Source of the DNA: Vagococcus_D sp963518325
GTDB taxonomy: Bacteria > Bacillota > Bacilli > Lactobacillales > Vagococcaceae
Direction of reading: 5' to 3'
Length of the DNA stretch: 64,000 nt
Assembly (NCBI RefSeq): GCF_963518325.1
Contig: NZ_CAUQJB010000016.1
Location: forward strand, 28,054-92,053
A program made the translations under genes and the position numbers. The notes under the pieces are model-generated. The model was not told where the DNA came from. It made no database searches and was given only the letters and a program-made list of their open reading frames with translations. Below, piece by piece: positions 42,730-51,450 of this stretch; position 1 is the first letter of the stretch; every line of letters begins with the position of its first letter.

Positions 42730-42885
42730 TAAGTCGTATCCATTCGCTTATAGTATAAGAGGTCATTTTCATCCGTTTCGTGACTAGGTGCTCTACTCAC
42801 TCTCCACGCCAAAACAGCCTCTCTTGAATAGGTGTTGGTGGCTCATTGCCTGGCAATCACTCACATTTTAATGCTTAGAGGCAAG

Positions 42886-42902
42886 GGACAACGTAGTAAA
42901 GC
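42886..42902. repeat. Intergenic repeat, copy B (inverted relative to 32350)
   Basis: GGACAACGTAGTAAAGC is the exact complement of 32350-32366. Flanks (TTAGAGGCAAG to the left and ACTAAGAATTAAGGCG to the right) partly match copy A. Confidence 0.6.
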
Positions 42903-42947
42903 ACTAAGAATTAAGGCGCGTTGCTCCTATATCGCTGTGTCTCAAAG

Positions 42948-42977
42948 CAAAAAGGAAAATCTTTACGATTCTCCTTT
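42948..42977 (-). terminator. Intrinsic terminator of yajC
   Basis: On the - strand AAAGGAGAATC pairs with GATTTTCCTTT (one G-U), followed by T2 more and G. Moderately strong. Confidence 0.7.
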
Positions 42978-42983
42978 AATTGA

Positions 42984-43391
42984 TTAATTTTCTTCTTTTT
43001 TTGTTTCTTCTTCAATCGTGTCTACTACTGTTACTTCTTCGTCAGTTGTGTCTTCTACGATTTCTTCTTCGACTTCGATTGCTGGTGCTTCTTGCATAAT
43101 CCCATCAGGTACTATTGTTTCTGTTACTTCTGGTGGTGTGACACTTGAAATTGCAGATCGATTGAATTCTAAAAAGATGCCTTCACAATCTAATACCACT
43201 GTGCTTTTATCTGTATTAACTTCAGAAATCACACCGTGCAATCCTCCGATTGTCACAACTTTACTGCCAATATCCATTGTGTTTAATAAATCTTGACGTT
43301 TTTGTTGTTGTTTCTTTTGTGAACGTGACATCCACCAAACCATTCCACCCATGATGACAATCATCGGTAAGAAAGAACCTAATCCTCCCAT
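42984..43391 (-). CDS. yajC: Preprotein translocase subunit YajC
   Basis: A 135-residue accessory subunit of the Sec translocon. It has one N-terminal membrane helix (about 5-22), a basic stretch (SRSQKKQQQKRQ) and the conserved cytoplasmic core LNTMDIGSKVVTIGGLHGVI then VVLDCEGIFLEFNRSAI. The C-terminal 50 residues are strongly acidic, Glu/Val/Thr-rich and of low complexity, longer than in many YajC proteins. It lies downstream of tgt, as in other Firmicutes, with tgt ending about 80 bases upstream. Confidence 0.94.
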   Translation of the reverse strand: MGGLGSFLPMIVIMGGMVWWMSRSQKKQQQKRQDLLNTMDIGSKVVTIGGLHGVISEVNTDKSTVVLDCEGIFLEFNRSAISSVTPPEVTETIVPDGIMQEAPAIEVEEEIVEDTTDEEVTVVDTIEEETKKEEN

Positions 43392-43473
43392 TTACTTCAC
43401 CTCTTTTTTTCTAATGTCTCTACATAACTCTATCAAATATTAGTCGAAACTACTAGTATTTTCTCTAAATTCA

Positions 43474-44619
43474 CTAAAAATTCTTAGGATTTTCATCATT
43501 AAAGCCATACTCATCAAAAAAAGCTTGTCTGAACTCTAATAAATTATCATCCATAATCGCTTGGCGAACTTGTTTCATAACGTTTAATAAGAAATACAAA
43601 TTATGGTAAGACGTCAAACGAATTCCCAAGGTTTCGTTACATTTTATCAAGTGACGGATATAGGCTCGTGAATAGTTACGGCAAGTGTAACAGTTACACT
43701 TCTCGTCTAATGGTCGGAAATCTTCAGCGTATTTAGCATTTTTTATCACTAAACGCCCTTGGCTAGTCATACACGTCCCATTGCGGGCAATTCTCGTTGG
43801 CAAGACACAATCAAACATGTCCACACCGTTTATCGCTCCGTCAATTAATGAATCGGCTGTACCAACGCCCATCAAATAGCGTGGCTTATTTTCCGGAATC
43901 AGTGGGTTTAAGTATTCCAACACCTGATTCATCTCCGTTTTAGTTTCACCTACGGATAGGCCACCAATGGAGTATCCAGGGAAATCTAAACTGACTAAAT
44001 CCTTCGCACTTTGAATTCGTAAATCTTTAAAACCGGCTCCTTGAATGATGCCAAACAGCCCTTGTCGATCTGGATTCGCATGAGCATTCAATCCCCGTTC
44101 AGCCCATCTAGTCGTTCGTTCAATTGAACGTTTCACATAGTCGTGACTTTCATAAAAAGGCGCACACTCATCAAAACTCATCATGATGTCAGGTCCCAAT
44201 TTATTTTGAATCTGAATGGCTTTCTCTGGTGATAAAAACATTTTAGAGCCATTTAAATGGTTTTTAAAATTGACGCCCTCTTCCGTGATATTCCGCATGT
44301 CCGCTAATGACCAGACTTGGAAACCACCCGAATCCGTTAAAATCCCTTGATCCCAGTTCATAAACTTGTGAAGCCCACCTGCTTTTTCAACCAAGTCTTC
44401 TCCAGGTCTTAACCATAAATGGTAGGTGTTACTTAAGATAATCCCTGCGCCCATTTCTTTTAACTCTTCCGGCGCCATGGTTTTAACCGTTGCTAACGTG
44501 CCAACTGGCATAAACATCGGTGTTGGGTAGGTTCCGTGAGGCGTAATAATTTCGCCTAAACGGGCTCCCGTGTGTTTTTCTTTTTTTATTAATCGATAAC
44601 GAATGGCTGGTTCGGTCAT
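43474..44619 (-). CDS. tgt: Queuine tRNA-ribosyltransferase
   Basis: A 381-residue TIM-barrel enzyme that exchanges guanine 34 for preQ1 in tRNAs with GUN anticodons. The catalytic nucleophile Asp is in NGVDMFDCVLPTR (near residue 265) and the proton acceptor Asp in LTDSGGFQVWSL (near 93). The zinc site is CNCYTCRNYSRAYIRHL (CxCxxC plus His) near residue 305. Together with QueA it makes epoxyqueuosine. Here it is separated from queA by about 660 bp holding a putative RNA gene on the other strand, whereas the two are usually adjacent. Confidence 0.97.
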   Translation of the reverse strand: MTEPAIRYRLIKKEKHTGARLGEIITPHGTYPTPMFMPVGTLATVKTMAPEELKEMGAGIILSNTYHLWLRPGEDLVEKAGGLHKFMNWDQGILTDSGGFQVWSLADMRNITEEGVNFKNHLNGSKMFLSPEKAIQIQNKLGPDIMMSFDECAPFYESHDYVKRSIERTTRWAERGLNAHANPDRQGLFGIIQGAGFKDLRIQSAKDLVSLDFPGYSIGGLSVGETKTEMNQVLEYLNPLIPENKPRYLMGVGTADSLIDGAINGVDMFDCVLPTRIARNGTCMTSQGRLVIKNAKYAEDFRPLDEKCNCYTCRNYSRAYIRHLIKCNETLGIRLTSYHNLYFLLNVMKQVRQAIMDDNLLEFRQAFFDEYGFNDENPKNF

Positions 44620-44807
44620 TTCGTTGCCCTACTTTCTCTCAATATACTCTAACATACGACCATCCTGACAGACATTGATCTGTCATTCTCAGGATTTAGA
44701 TACGTTAAATATCATACTCTGGATAAGGGATTTTAGCAAGTTTTTCCGGTCGTCACGCTCGTCACAGAAAGAATTTTCACTTTTTATTAAGTTTTAAGTC
44801 AAATCAT
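44620..44807. other. Leader region of tgt
   Basis: The part of the tgt-queA gap left of the putative RNA gene. It contains a hairpin TGACAGA/TCTGTCA (44666-44685) with an outer CCTGA/TCAGG. No preQ1 riboswitch motif was recognised in it, and no gene is credible. Confidence 0.5.
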
Positions 44808-44836
44808 TTGCAAACGCTTCATATATATGGTTTAAT
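44808..44836 (+). promoter_or_regulatory. Promoter of the putative structured RNA
   Basis: TTGCAA (44808-44813), a 17-bp spacer and TTTAAT (44831-44836), facing away from tgt. The predicted transcription start is near 44843. Confidence 0.7.
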
Positions 44837-44842
44837 AAGAGT

Positions 44843-45240
44843 ATAAGAAAGGAGCATAAACAGAAAATAGATGAATTTCTCGATAAAAGTGTTACACGAG
44901 CTTAGAAGGTAAACAATAAAGTTGTATATGTACAGATTCACCACTGTTAGTTGAAACGTGTAAAGTATTAAAACTGTTGTATAAAAAGAATAGTGAATGC
45001 GTGTTTAAATAAACAATTAATTAATAAATGTAGAAAGTGAATACGTTAGATACAGATGTTAAATTAACAACGAACAAATGTTGAGAAGTTGTATAGCAGA
45101 CAAAAAATTTGTTTAACAAGTAAAGAAATTCGACATACTTTACATGACTTAAAAATCAAAAAGTATCAACAAACTATTTTCTGTTTCCTTTCCAAAGCAA
45201 CAAAGAGTCAAGCTAATCGAGAAGCTTGACTCTTTTTTTG
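44843..45240 (+). ncRNA. Putative free-standing structured RNA of about 395 nt
   Basis: A transcript bounded by a sigma-A-type promoter and a strong terminator, with no credible ORF (longest with ATG is 13 codons at 44871, without a well-placed ribosome binding site). The 5' end pairs with the segment just before the terminator: AAACAGAAAATAG (44858-44870) with CTATTTTCTGTTT (45174-45186), 13 bp, extended by GAAAGG (44847-44852) with CCTTTC (45187-45192) across a 5-base bulge. Nested inside, GAATTTCT (44873-44880) pairs with AGAAATTC (45124-45131), and ATACTTT (45135-45141) with AAAGTAT (45160-45166). GTTGTATA occurs three times (44921, 44976, 45088). I know no RNA class with this layout. It is distinct from tmRNA, 6S, RNase P and SRP RNA by sequence. 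Confidence 0.68.
45202..45240 (+). terminator. Strong intrinsic terminator of the putative RNA
   Basis: AAAGAGTCAAGCT (45202-45214) pairs perfectly with AGCTTGACTCTTT (45223-45235), with an 8-base loop and seven T on the + strand. On the - strand (queA direction) the T run is only three. Confidence 0.92.
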
Positions 45241-45281
45241 TGCGCTTACCTGTAAACCGCTAAGGAAATCTCTTAATTAAC

Positions 45282-46316
45282 CTATTTAACAAACATGGCA
45301 TCGCCGAAGCTAAAGAAGCGATACCTTTCGTCAATGGCATGATGATAAGCTGCTAATGTGTTTTCTCTAGTGGCAAAAGCGCTGACTAACATCACTAAAG
45401 TTGATTTTGGTAGATGGAAATTCGTTGAAAAGGCATCGACCAATTTAAACTTATAACCAGGGGTAATAAAGATATCTGTCCAGCCACTGTCCGCCTGAAT
45501 TTCTCCGCCAAACTTCGTGCCAATCGTTTCCAAGGTCCGAATCGACGTGGTTCCTACCGCTACGATTCGACCGCCCTCAGCTTTTATTTGACGCAAGCTA
45601 GCCGCCGACTCTTCCGTCAGCTTATAAAACTCACTGTGCATGGCATGCTCGGCGATATTATCCACACTAACAGGTCTAAAGGTTCCCAGACCCACATGCA
45701 ATGTCAAATAAACCAGTTTAACGCCTTTCGCTTCAATCTTCCCTAACAGTTCTTGAGTGAAATGCAACCCTGCTGTCGGGGCAGCCGCTGACCCATTTTC
45801 TTCTGCGTAAACAGTTTGATAACGTTCTGGATCTTCCAGTCGTTCCTTAATATATGGCGGTAAAGGCATTTCTCCCAAGGATTCCAATATTTCCAAAAAG
45901 ACACCTTCATAGCTAAACTCAACAATCCGTCCACCGTGATCCAGTTCTTTCGTCACCTCTGCTTTTAAACGACCATCACCAAAGGAAATAATCGTGCCAA
46001 CTTTAGCTCGCTTGGCTGGTTTAATCAAGGTTTCCCACGTATTGCCTTTGGTGTTTGTCAACAATAACACCTCTAAGTGACCCCCTGTTTCCGGCTTTTC
46101 ACCGTATAAACGGGCCGGTAAAACGCGGGTATTATTCATGACAAGAGCATCTCCTGCCTGTAATTCATCTAAAATATCGTAAAAGTGTTTATCTTGAATA
46201 TCTCCCGTTGCCTTATCTAAAACAAGCAAACGAGACGTTTCCCGGTTTTCTAAAGGGGTTTGGGCGATCAATTCTTCCGGTAAATCAAAATCAAAATCCT
46301 CTGTTGTTAAGGTCAT
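45282..46316 (-). CDS. queA: S-adenosylmethionine:tRNA ribosyltransferase-isomerase
   Basis: A 344-residue enzyme that transfers and isomerises the ribosyl group of SAM onto preQ1-modified tRNA, giving epoxyqueuosine. Family motifs include DFDLPEELIAQTPLENR at the N-terminus, NNTRVLPARLYG, the APTAGLHFT loop near residue 170, HVGLGTFRPV and GTTSIRTLE. It has no visible partner gene directly downstream; tgt follows only after the putative RNA gene on the opposite strand. The length is normal. Confidence 0.97.
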   Translation of the reverse strand: MTLTTEDFDFDLPEELIAQTPLENRETSRLLVLDKATGDIQDKHFYDILDELQAGDALVMNNTRVLPARLYGEKPETGGHLEVLLLTNTKGNTWETLIKPAKRAKVGTIISFGDGRLKAEVTKELDHGGRIVEFSYEGVFLEILESLGEMPLPPYIKERLEDPERYQTVYAEENGSAAAPTAGLHFTQELLGKIEAKGVKLVYLTLHVGLGTFRPVSVDNIAEHAMHSEFYKLTEESAASLRQIKAEGGRIVAVGTTSIRTLETIGTKFGGEIQADSGWTDIFITPGYKFKLVDAFSTNFHLPKSTLVMLVSAFATRENTLAAYHHAIDERYRFFSFGDAMFVK

Positions 46317-46396
46317 TTACTACTCACTCTTTCTCCATCAATTTACTCATGCTAGTTTATCATTTTTCGCTGAATTCCGCTAATTTTCTTAATTCC

Positions 46397-47263
46397 TTAG
46401 TCCCGTACGCAGCGAAACCCCATATTATTACTAGCCGAATCTGCCGTATTACCATTTCGAGCTGCCACTCGATACCGATTGCAATAAGACTCGTGACACA
46501 AAAACGATCCACCGCGAATGGCAAAAGCTGCCGTACTATAGCCTTGGTGCTGCTGCCACATTTCCTGACCACTTTGCTGAAACTCACTTAAGGGAAGATG
46601 GCGAGGATTGGCACACCACTCCCAAACATTGCCAGCTGTTTGATATAAGCCATAGCCATTGGGTTCGTAAGTCCTGACCGGTGCCGTCCCTAAGAAACCA
46701 TCATCAAGGGTATTATTCAGCGGAAAATCACCTTGCCAAATATTGCAGTGGTGCTCCCCATCGAGTAGCTGGTCCCCCCAGGCATAGGTTTTACCTACTA
46801 GACCACCACGAGCTGCCTTTTCCCACTCTGCTTCTGTTGGCAAGCGCATACCCGACCACTGACAATAAGCAACCGCATCATTCCGTGAAACATGAACCAC
46901 GGGATGATCTAACCGGTCAACTAGACTGGAGCCCGGCCCTTCTGGACAACACCAGCTAGCCCCTACTACGGCATACCACCAATTTGTCCCTGGCATCTTT
47001 TGTGAGCGTCGTTGCTGATCCTCGCTCAAAAAAGCATGAAAAACGAAGGACCAACCAAATTTCTCCGAATCCGTTTGGTACCCTGTAGCCCTTACAAACT
47101 GCTGAAATTCCGCATTAGTCACAGTTGTGGCAGCAATAAAAAAACTGGGAATCACCAGCTCCACTGCTGGCCCTTCTAAATCTGTTGGAAAACCTACTTG
47201 ACTATCCGTTCCAATAAGGGTCAGACCACCTGTAATTTCAATCATCTTCTCGCTACCTTTCAT
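46397..47263 (-). CDS. Formylglycine-generating enzyme (SUMF1) family protein
   Basis: A 288-residue FGE-sulfatase-fold protein. The fold markers are RLPTEAEWEKAARGG (near residue 140), YQTAGNVWEWC (near 207) and the C-terminal GGSFLCHESYCNRYRVAARN region. The two redox Cys of true FGEs are both present (C256 and C261), and the arrangement SFLCHESYC-NRYR-AARN is close to the human SUMF1 active site. It therefore could oxidise a Cys to formylglycine in a sulfatase or alkaline-phosphatase-like partner. No sulfatase is in the window. It lies divergent to an Mga-like regulator gene. An ATG 18 bases downstream is an alternative start. Confidence 0.9.
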   Translation of the reverse strand: MKGSEKMIEITGGLTLIGTDSQVGFPTDLEGPAVELVIPSFFIAATTVTNAEFQQFVRATGYQTDSEKFGWSFVFHAFLSEDQQRRSQKMPGTNWWYAVVGASWCCPEGPGSSLVDRLDHPVVHVSRNDAVAYCQWSGMRLPTEAEWEKAARGGLVGKTYAWGDQLLDGEHHCNIWQGDFPLNNTLDDGFLGTAPVRTYEPNGYGLYQTAGNVWEWCANPRHLPLSEFQQSGQEMWQQHQGYSTAAFAIRGGSFLCHESYCNRYRVAARNGNTADSASNNMGFRCVRD

Positions 47264-47437
47264 CTAAAAACTACCTTTCAATTATAGCAAGCATTCAACA
47301 AAAGACGGCATCAAACGCTCCACTAATATTAAGATTGTAATTTCAAGCCTTTTCTAGCCAATATTTTCTTGACTTCTTCAAAAAAAATGAGTCATAATAA
47401 CTAAAAATAACCACACCACCAACTAGGAGACCCTACT

Positions 47438-48934
47438 ATGAGACACATATTAAATTCTAACACCCTAAGACAACTTTCTTTTTTAGAAGCTCTTTTTGCG
47501 ACCCAAAACTGGCAACCAGTCGACTCCTTCGCCAAAGAGCTCGACTGTTCCAGTCGCATTCTCCGCAGCGATCTCTTAGCGATTAACGAGCTCTATAGTC
47601 CTTTTCATATCAATGTCTCCCAAAAAAATGGGATTCTCTTGGAATACCCACAAAATTATTCCATCGATTTCATTTACGCCTCGATTTTAGAAAACAGTAC
47701 CGAATTCCAACTATTGGAATTACTCTTTTTTAATAATGCCCTCACCTTGGATGATTTAACGGAAGAACTGTATATCAGCTCCTCCTCCATTCATCGCACC
47801 ATTAAGAAAATTAACAGCAAACTAGCACCACTAGGCTTTACTATCGCCACCTCCCCCTATGAACTCAAGGGTGATGAAGCCGCTATTCGCTTCTTTTTTA
47901 TTCATTATTTCTATGAACGATACTTGGGGACAGCATCCCCTATTACGATTGAACAGCAGACCACCATCGATCGCTTTATTAAACTATTGGCTCGCACCCT
48001 AAACATCAACTTGACCTTTCCCGATCTAAAGTTAATTCGCTTAACGATTGCTACGGGTATCATTCGCATAAAAAATGGCCATGTCCAAAAACACCAGCTA
48101 GAAACCAGTGAGCACCCAATCTTCCAGCTACTCCTAAAGCAAACCGACGCTATTCAAAGACTGGCAGATCAGTTCCAATTAGCGATACAACCCGATGACC
48201 TCATCGACCTTTTTTATTTTTTCTTGCGAGACGATTACGCGTTAACAGTCGACTATCTATATCAGTCCTTAGTACCAGCAAATCCTCAAATCAAGAAAAT
48301 CGTCCAGACCATTGAAACCAGCTTGGATAGCCTTTCCCAGCGTTTATCTATCCCCTTAGAAAACAAGGAGTTTCTCACTTGGGAGATATACAACGTTCAG
48401 CGGGTTTTTTTAATCGACAACTTTATCCTCTTTAATAAGAAAAAAGCCTTTCGGCAGAACGCCTTGGCAGAATACCCTTTGCTGATTCCGCTCCTTAGAA
48501 GCGAATTAATTCAACTGACAGCTGTTATGGAACATAAATGGACCGACTCGGCTCTGGACGAAGTTCTCTACATGATTTTAATCCATTGGCCTAATCTTAA
48601 TAATAAGTTGGAACAGTTTTACGCTACCATCTCCATTGGCATTTTTTGTGACTATGACACCGAGCACTCCGATTTCTTAGGACAATTAATTACTTTTCAT
48701 TTTGGCAACTCCATTAACATCACAATCTTAACTGCCCAGACTGAAAGGGAGGCCTTACTAGAAAAGCAGCACTATGACCTCTTCATTACCAACCTATCTT
48801 GCTTCGATCCAGAGGACGCTCATGTCATTTGTATTAATGCCGTGCCAACCATGCACGATTGGAAAAACATTCAGCAAAATATCAAGCGCATTGCCGCCAG
48901 TCAAGATTTTATTACCACCCGTTTTATCCATTGA
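47438..48934 (+). CDS. Mga-like (HTH + PRD-like) transcriptional regulator
   Basis: A 498-residue regulator with the plan of Mga/AtxA-type proteins. Two N-terminal helix-turn-helix domains come first (about 15-65: SFAKELDCSSRILRSDLLAI; about 95-135: LTEELYISSSSIHRTIKKIN). Two PRD-like helical domains follow (about 160-390), and then an EIIB-like C-terminal domain (about 400-498). In the PRD family, phosphorylation of His by the PTS links activity to carbon supply. It is divergent to the FGE-like gene, with 174 bp between, so that gene is its likely target. GGAG precedes the ATG. Confidence 0.86.
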   Translation: MRHILNSNTLRQLSFLEALFATQNWQPVDSFAKELDCSSRILRSDLLAINELYSPFHINVSQKNGILLEYPQNYSIDFIYASILENSTEFQLLELLFFNNALTLDDLTEELYISSSSIHRTIKKINSKLAPLGFTIATSPYELKGDEAAIRFFFIHYFYERYLGTASPITIEQQTTIDRFIKLLARTLNINLTFPDLKLIRLTIATGIIRIKNGHVQKHQLETSEHPIFQLLLKQTDAIQRLADQFQLAIQPDDLIDLFYFFLRDDYALTVDYLYQSLVPANPQIKKIVQTIETSLDSLSQRLSIPLENKEFLTWEIYNVQRVFLIDNFILFNKKKAFRQNALAEYPLLIPLLRSELIQLTAVMEHKWTDSALDEVLYMILIHWPNLNNKLEQFYATISIGIFCDYDTEHSDFLGQLITFHFGNSINITILTAQTEREALLEKQHYDLFITNLSCFDPEDAHVICINAVPTMHDWKNIQQNIKRIAASQDFITTRFIH

Positions 48935-48942
48935 TCATCGTC

Positions 48943-48993
48943 AAAAAAAGCTTTCTCATTAGCCAGTACTGGCTAATGAGAAAGCTTTTAAAT
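48943..48993. terminator. Bidirectional terminator, perfect 44-bp palindrome
   Basis: The arm AAAAGCTTTCTCATTAGCC continues to 48967 and is perfectly mirrored to 48989, giving a perfect palindrome at 48946-48989. It serves the Mga-like gene (+) and ruvB (-, with T7). Confidence 0.92.
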
Positions 48994-49031
48994 CACCTTA
49001 TTCCGCCACTTTATAGGCCCACCCGTCATAA

Positions 49032-50039
49032 TTACTCGCCAAAATATTTATAGCCAAGATGTTCATAAGCAATTTGAGTCGCCACACGACCTCGGGGAGT
49101 CCGTTTAATAAAGCCCTTTTGAATCAAATAAGGTTCGTACATATCTTCCACCGTTTCCATCTCTTCGCTAATATTAACAGCCAATGTGCTTAAGCCAATT
49201 GGCCCCCCTTGATAGAGTTCAATCATCGTTCGTAAAATTTTCTGATCCACATAATCCAAGCCTTCATGATCCACTTGCAACATCGCCAAAGCTTGATCCG
49301 CCACTTGACGATTGACGACCCCATCACTTTGAACTTGCGCATAATCACGGACTCTTTTTAACAGACGGTTGGCAATTCGCGGTGTCCCTCGAGAGCGACG
49401 AGCAATTTCATAAGCCCCCTCATCGACGATTTCCGTATTAAATATGTCCGCCGTCCGCAAAACAATTTCCCGCAAATCTGCCGTTTCATAATACTCCATA
49501 TGAGACACAATGCCAAAACGGTCCCGCAAAGGCGCCGACAACATGCCCGCCCGAGTCGTGGCACCCACCAACGTAAAGGGCGGCAAAGAAAAATGAACCG
49601 GATGAGAGGTAGTCCCCTGACCTACCATAATATCCACGTAAAAATCTTCCATAGCGGAATACAACATCTCTTCCACCACCCGAGGCAACCGGTGAATTTC
49701 ATCAATAAATAGCACATCACCAGGCTCCAGCTCATTCAGCATCGCCACTAAATCACCTGGACGTTCAATCGCTGGCCCACTGGTCGTTCGGATTTGTACC
49801 TCCATCTCGTTGGCAATTACCATGGCCATCGTCGTCTTACCTAATCCCGGCGGTCCATACAACAAAACGTGATCCAAAGATTCCGACCGACTACGAGCTG
49901 CTTGAATGTAAATACTCAATTCCTGTTTGACCTTTTCTTGGCCAATATACTGGGATAGACGTTGGGGCCGAAGTGACGTTTCAATAACTTCTTCTTCGGG
50001 GGTTGCTTCACCTGCCAGCAGTCGTTCCTCTTCTGTCAT
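49032..50039 (-). CDS. ruvB: Holliday junction branch-migration helicase RuvB
   Basis: A 335-residue AAA+ motor that forms hexamers on DNA either side of RuvA and drives branch migration. Walker A is GPPGLGKTT (near residue 61), Walker B is VLFIDEIHRL, sensor I GATTRAGM and the arginine finger region PLRDRFGI. A winged helix (about 255-335) ends the protein. It lies 15 bases after ruvA and forms an operon with it, with a strong terminator after. Confidence 0.97.
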   Translation of the reverse strand: MTEEERLLAGEATPEEEVIETSLRPQRLSQYIGQEKVKQELSIYIQAARSRSESLDHVLLYGPPGLGKTTMAMVIANEMEVQIRTTSGPAIERPGDLVAMLNELEPGDVLFIDEIHRLPRVVEEMLYSAMEDFYVDIMVGQGTTSHPVHFSLPPFTLVGATTRAGMLSAPLRDRFGIVSHMEYYETADLREIVLRTADIFNTEIVDEGAYEIARRSRGTPRIANRLLKRVRDYAQVQSDGVVNRQVADQALAMLQVDHEGLDYVDQKILRTMIELYQGGPIGLSTLAVNISEEMETVEDMYEPYLIQKGFIKRTPRGRVATQIAYEHLGYKYFGE

Positions 50040-50054
50040 CTCACGTCAACTCCT

Positions 50055-50657
50055 TTATTTTTTCATTAACAACTTCAAACCGTGACGCAGATAACCATCT
50101 GTCGTCTTCGCTTCAACGGATTCCAGCTCTTTACTGATCCGCTTGATTTCACGTTCACTGTAACCCAAGGCAACCAGAGCTTCCAAAGCTTCTTCCAAAA
50201 TGGTATTGGGGCTAGTCTCTTTCGCCATAGCCTCAACCGCCAACTCGCTCATAGCTAAGTCCCCAAGTTTGCCCTTCAAATCCAAGACCATCTGTTGAGC
50301 CGTTTTTTTACCTACTCCCGGGAATTTGGTTAAATACTTAAAGTCTTCCGATTCCACTGCATTAACCAACCCACCGTGATCATCACCTGCCATAATCGCC
50401 AACGCGCTTTTTGGCCCGATTCCTGATACACTGATCAATTTGATAAATAATTGTTTTTCTTCCAGTCCACTAAAACCATAGAGCGTTAACGAATCTTCCC
50501 GCACCGCCTGATAAACATAAATTAACGTTTCCATGCCAAAATCAGCGGAATGACGAAAAGGATTAGCCACCGCCACTTGATAGCCGATGCCAGCCGCTTC
50601 TACCACAATATAATAAGGACTAATATGGGTAATCTTCCCACGAATATATTCGTACAC
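50055..50657 (-). CDS. ruvA: Holliday junction binding protein RuvA
   Basis: A 200-residue protein that forms a tetramer holding the Holliday junction open. The OB-fold N-terminal domain (1-64) begins MYEYIRGKITHISPYYIVVE. Two helix-hairpin-helix motifs (SVSGIGPKSAL near 78 and FPGVGKKTAQQM near 113) contact DNA. The C-terminal domain III (about 150-200: EEALEALVALGYSEREIKRI) binds RuvB. The start is GTG behind GGAGGAG. ruvB follows in the same operon. Confidence 0.97.
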   Translation of the reverse strand: MYEYIRGKITHISPYYIVVEAAGIGYQVAVANPFRHSADFGMETLIYVYQAVREDSLTLYGFSGLEEKQLFIKLISVSGIGPKSALAIMAGDDHGGLVNAVESEDFKYLTKFPGVGKKTAQQMVLDLKGKLGDLAMSELAVEAMAKETSPNTILEEALEALVALGYSEREIKRISKELESVEAKTTDGYLRHGLKLLMKK

Positions 50658-50961
50658 ACTTTTCTCCTCCAGTATCCATGGCTCAGGCTTTTTTCAAATA
50701 TGAGCACATGCGTTCCCTCCAATTGTACCATAAAAGTTTCTGAGAAAGAATGGTTTGCCATCAAGAATCAATCTTCATACCTGAAACTACGGTTAAAAGT
50801 CTCTTCCGCCGCTTAAATACTTTGACTCACACTTTTTGAACTAAATGGATCTAAGAAAATACTCGTTGAGTCTGTGGTTCAAAGTTACTTGGCTTACTTA
50901 AAAATAAACTTAAAGGAAGACGCTCCGATTGTCGCGACTAATCTGGAAAGGCTTTGAGACA
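50658..50961. other. Intergenic region upstream of ruvA
   Basis: About 300 bp between ruvA and the msrB terminator. It presumably holds the ruvAB promoter. No gene, repeat or RNA structure of note was recognised. Confidence 0.5.
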
Positions 50962-51003
50962 ATAAAAAACGTCAGAGATATCTAATAGATTCTCCAACGT
51001 TTT
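50962..51003 (-). terminator. Intrinsic terminator of maf-msrB
   Basis: On the - strand AACGTTGGAGA pairs with TCTCTGACGTT (two G-U pairs), then T6. Confidence 0.8.
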
Positions 51004-51005
51004 AA

Positions 51006-51434
51006 TTAGTCGAATAACACTTTGTATTCACCATACCCCTCAGCATCTAGCTGACTGACTGGCACAAATCGTAAGGCCGCTCCATTAATACAATAGCGTA
51101 AGCCTCCAAACTCTTCCGGACCATCGTTAAAGACATGTCCTAAGTGGGAATCTGCCTCGCTACTGCGAACTTCCACGCGAGCACGGCTTAAACTTAAATC
51201 TTCTAATTCTTTAATCGTCGCAATCGGCTTGGTAAATGAAGGCCATCCACAACCGGCATCGTATTTATCTTTAGAAGAAAACAAGGCTTCACCACCTACG
51301 ATATCAACATAAATCCCTTCTTCATCAAGGGCATCATACTCACTGCTAAAGGGCTGTTCCGTACCACTTTCCTGAGTTACCTGGAACTGTAACGGCGTCA
51401 ATTTTTGACGTAATTCATCTTCTGACGGTTTCAT
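51006..51434 (-). CDS. msrB: Peptide methionine-(R)-S-oxide reductase
   Basis: A 142-residue repair enzyme reducing the R-sulfoxide of oxidised methionine in proteins. Family motifs are AGCGWPSF near residue 66, EVRSSEADSHLGHVFNDGP near 90, and RYCINGAALRF with the catalytic Cys near 116. I choose the ATG at 51434 behind GAAGGA over an upstream TTG. It lies 10-16 bases after maf and is probably transcribed with it. Confidence 0.96.
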   Translation of the reverse strand: MKPSEDELRQKLTPLQFQVTQESGTEQPFSSEYDALDEEGIYVDIVGGEALFSSKDKYDAGCGWPSFTKPIATIKELEDLSLSRARVEVRSSEADSHLGHVFNDGPEEFGGLRYCINGAALRFVPVSQLDAEGYGEYKVLFD

Positions 51435-51450
51435 TCGCAATCCTTCTTTC

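Noticed and set aside
44808..44822. cre site at the RNA promoter
   Set aside because: TGAAGCGTTTGCA resembles cre but lacks one base in the core spacing.
44620..44842. preQ1 riboswitch before tgt
   Set aside because: None of the short preQ1-I or preQ1-II motifs could be found; only a simple hairpin is present.
44871..44912. 13-codon frame inside the putative RNA
   Set aside because: The GGAG box is too far (about 17 bases) from the ATG, and the start overlaps the nested long-range helix.
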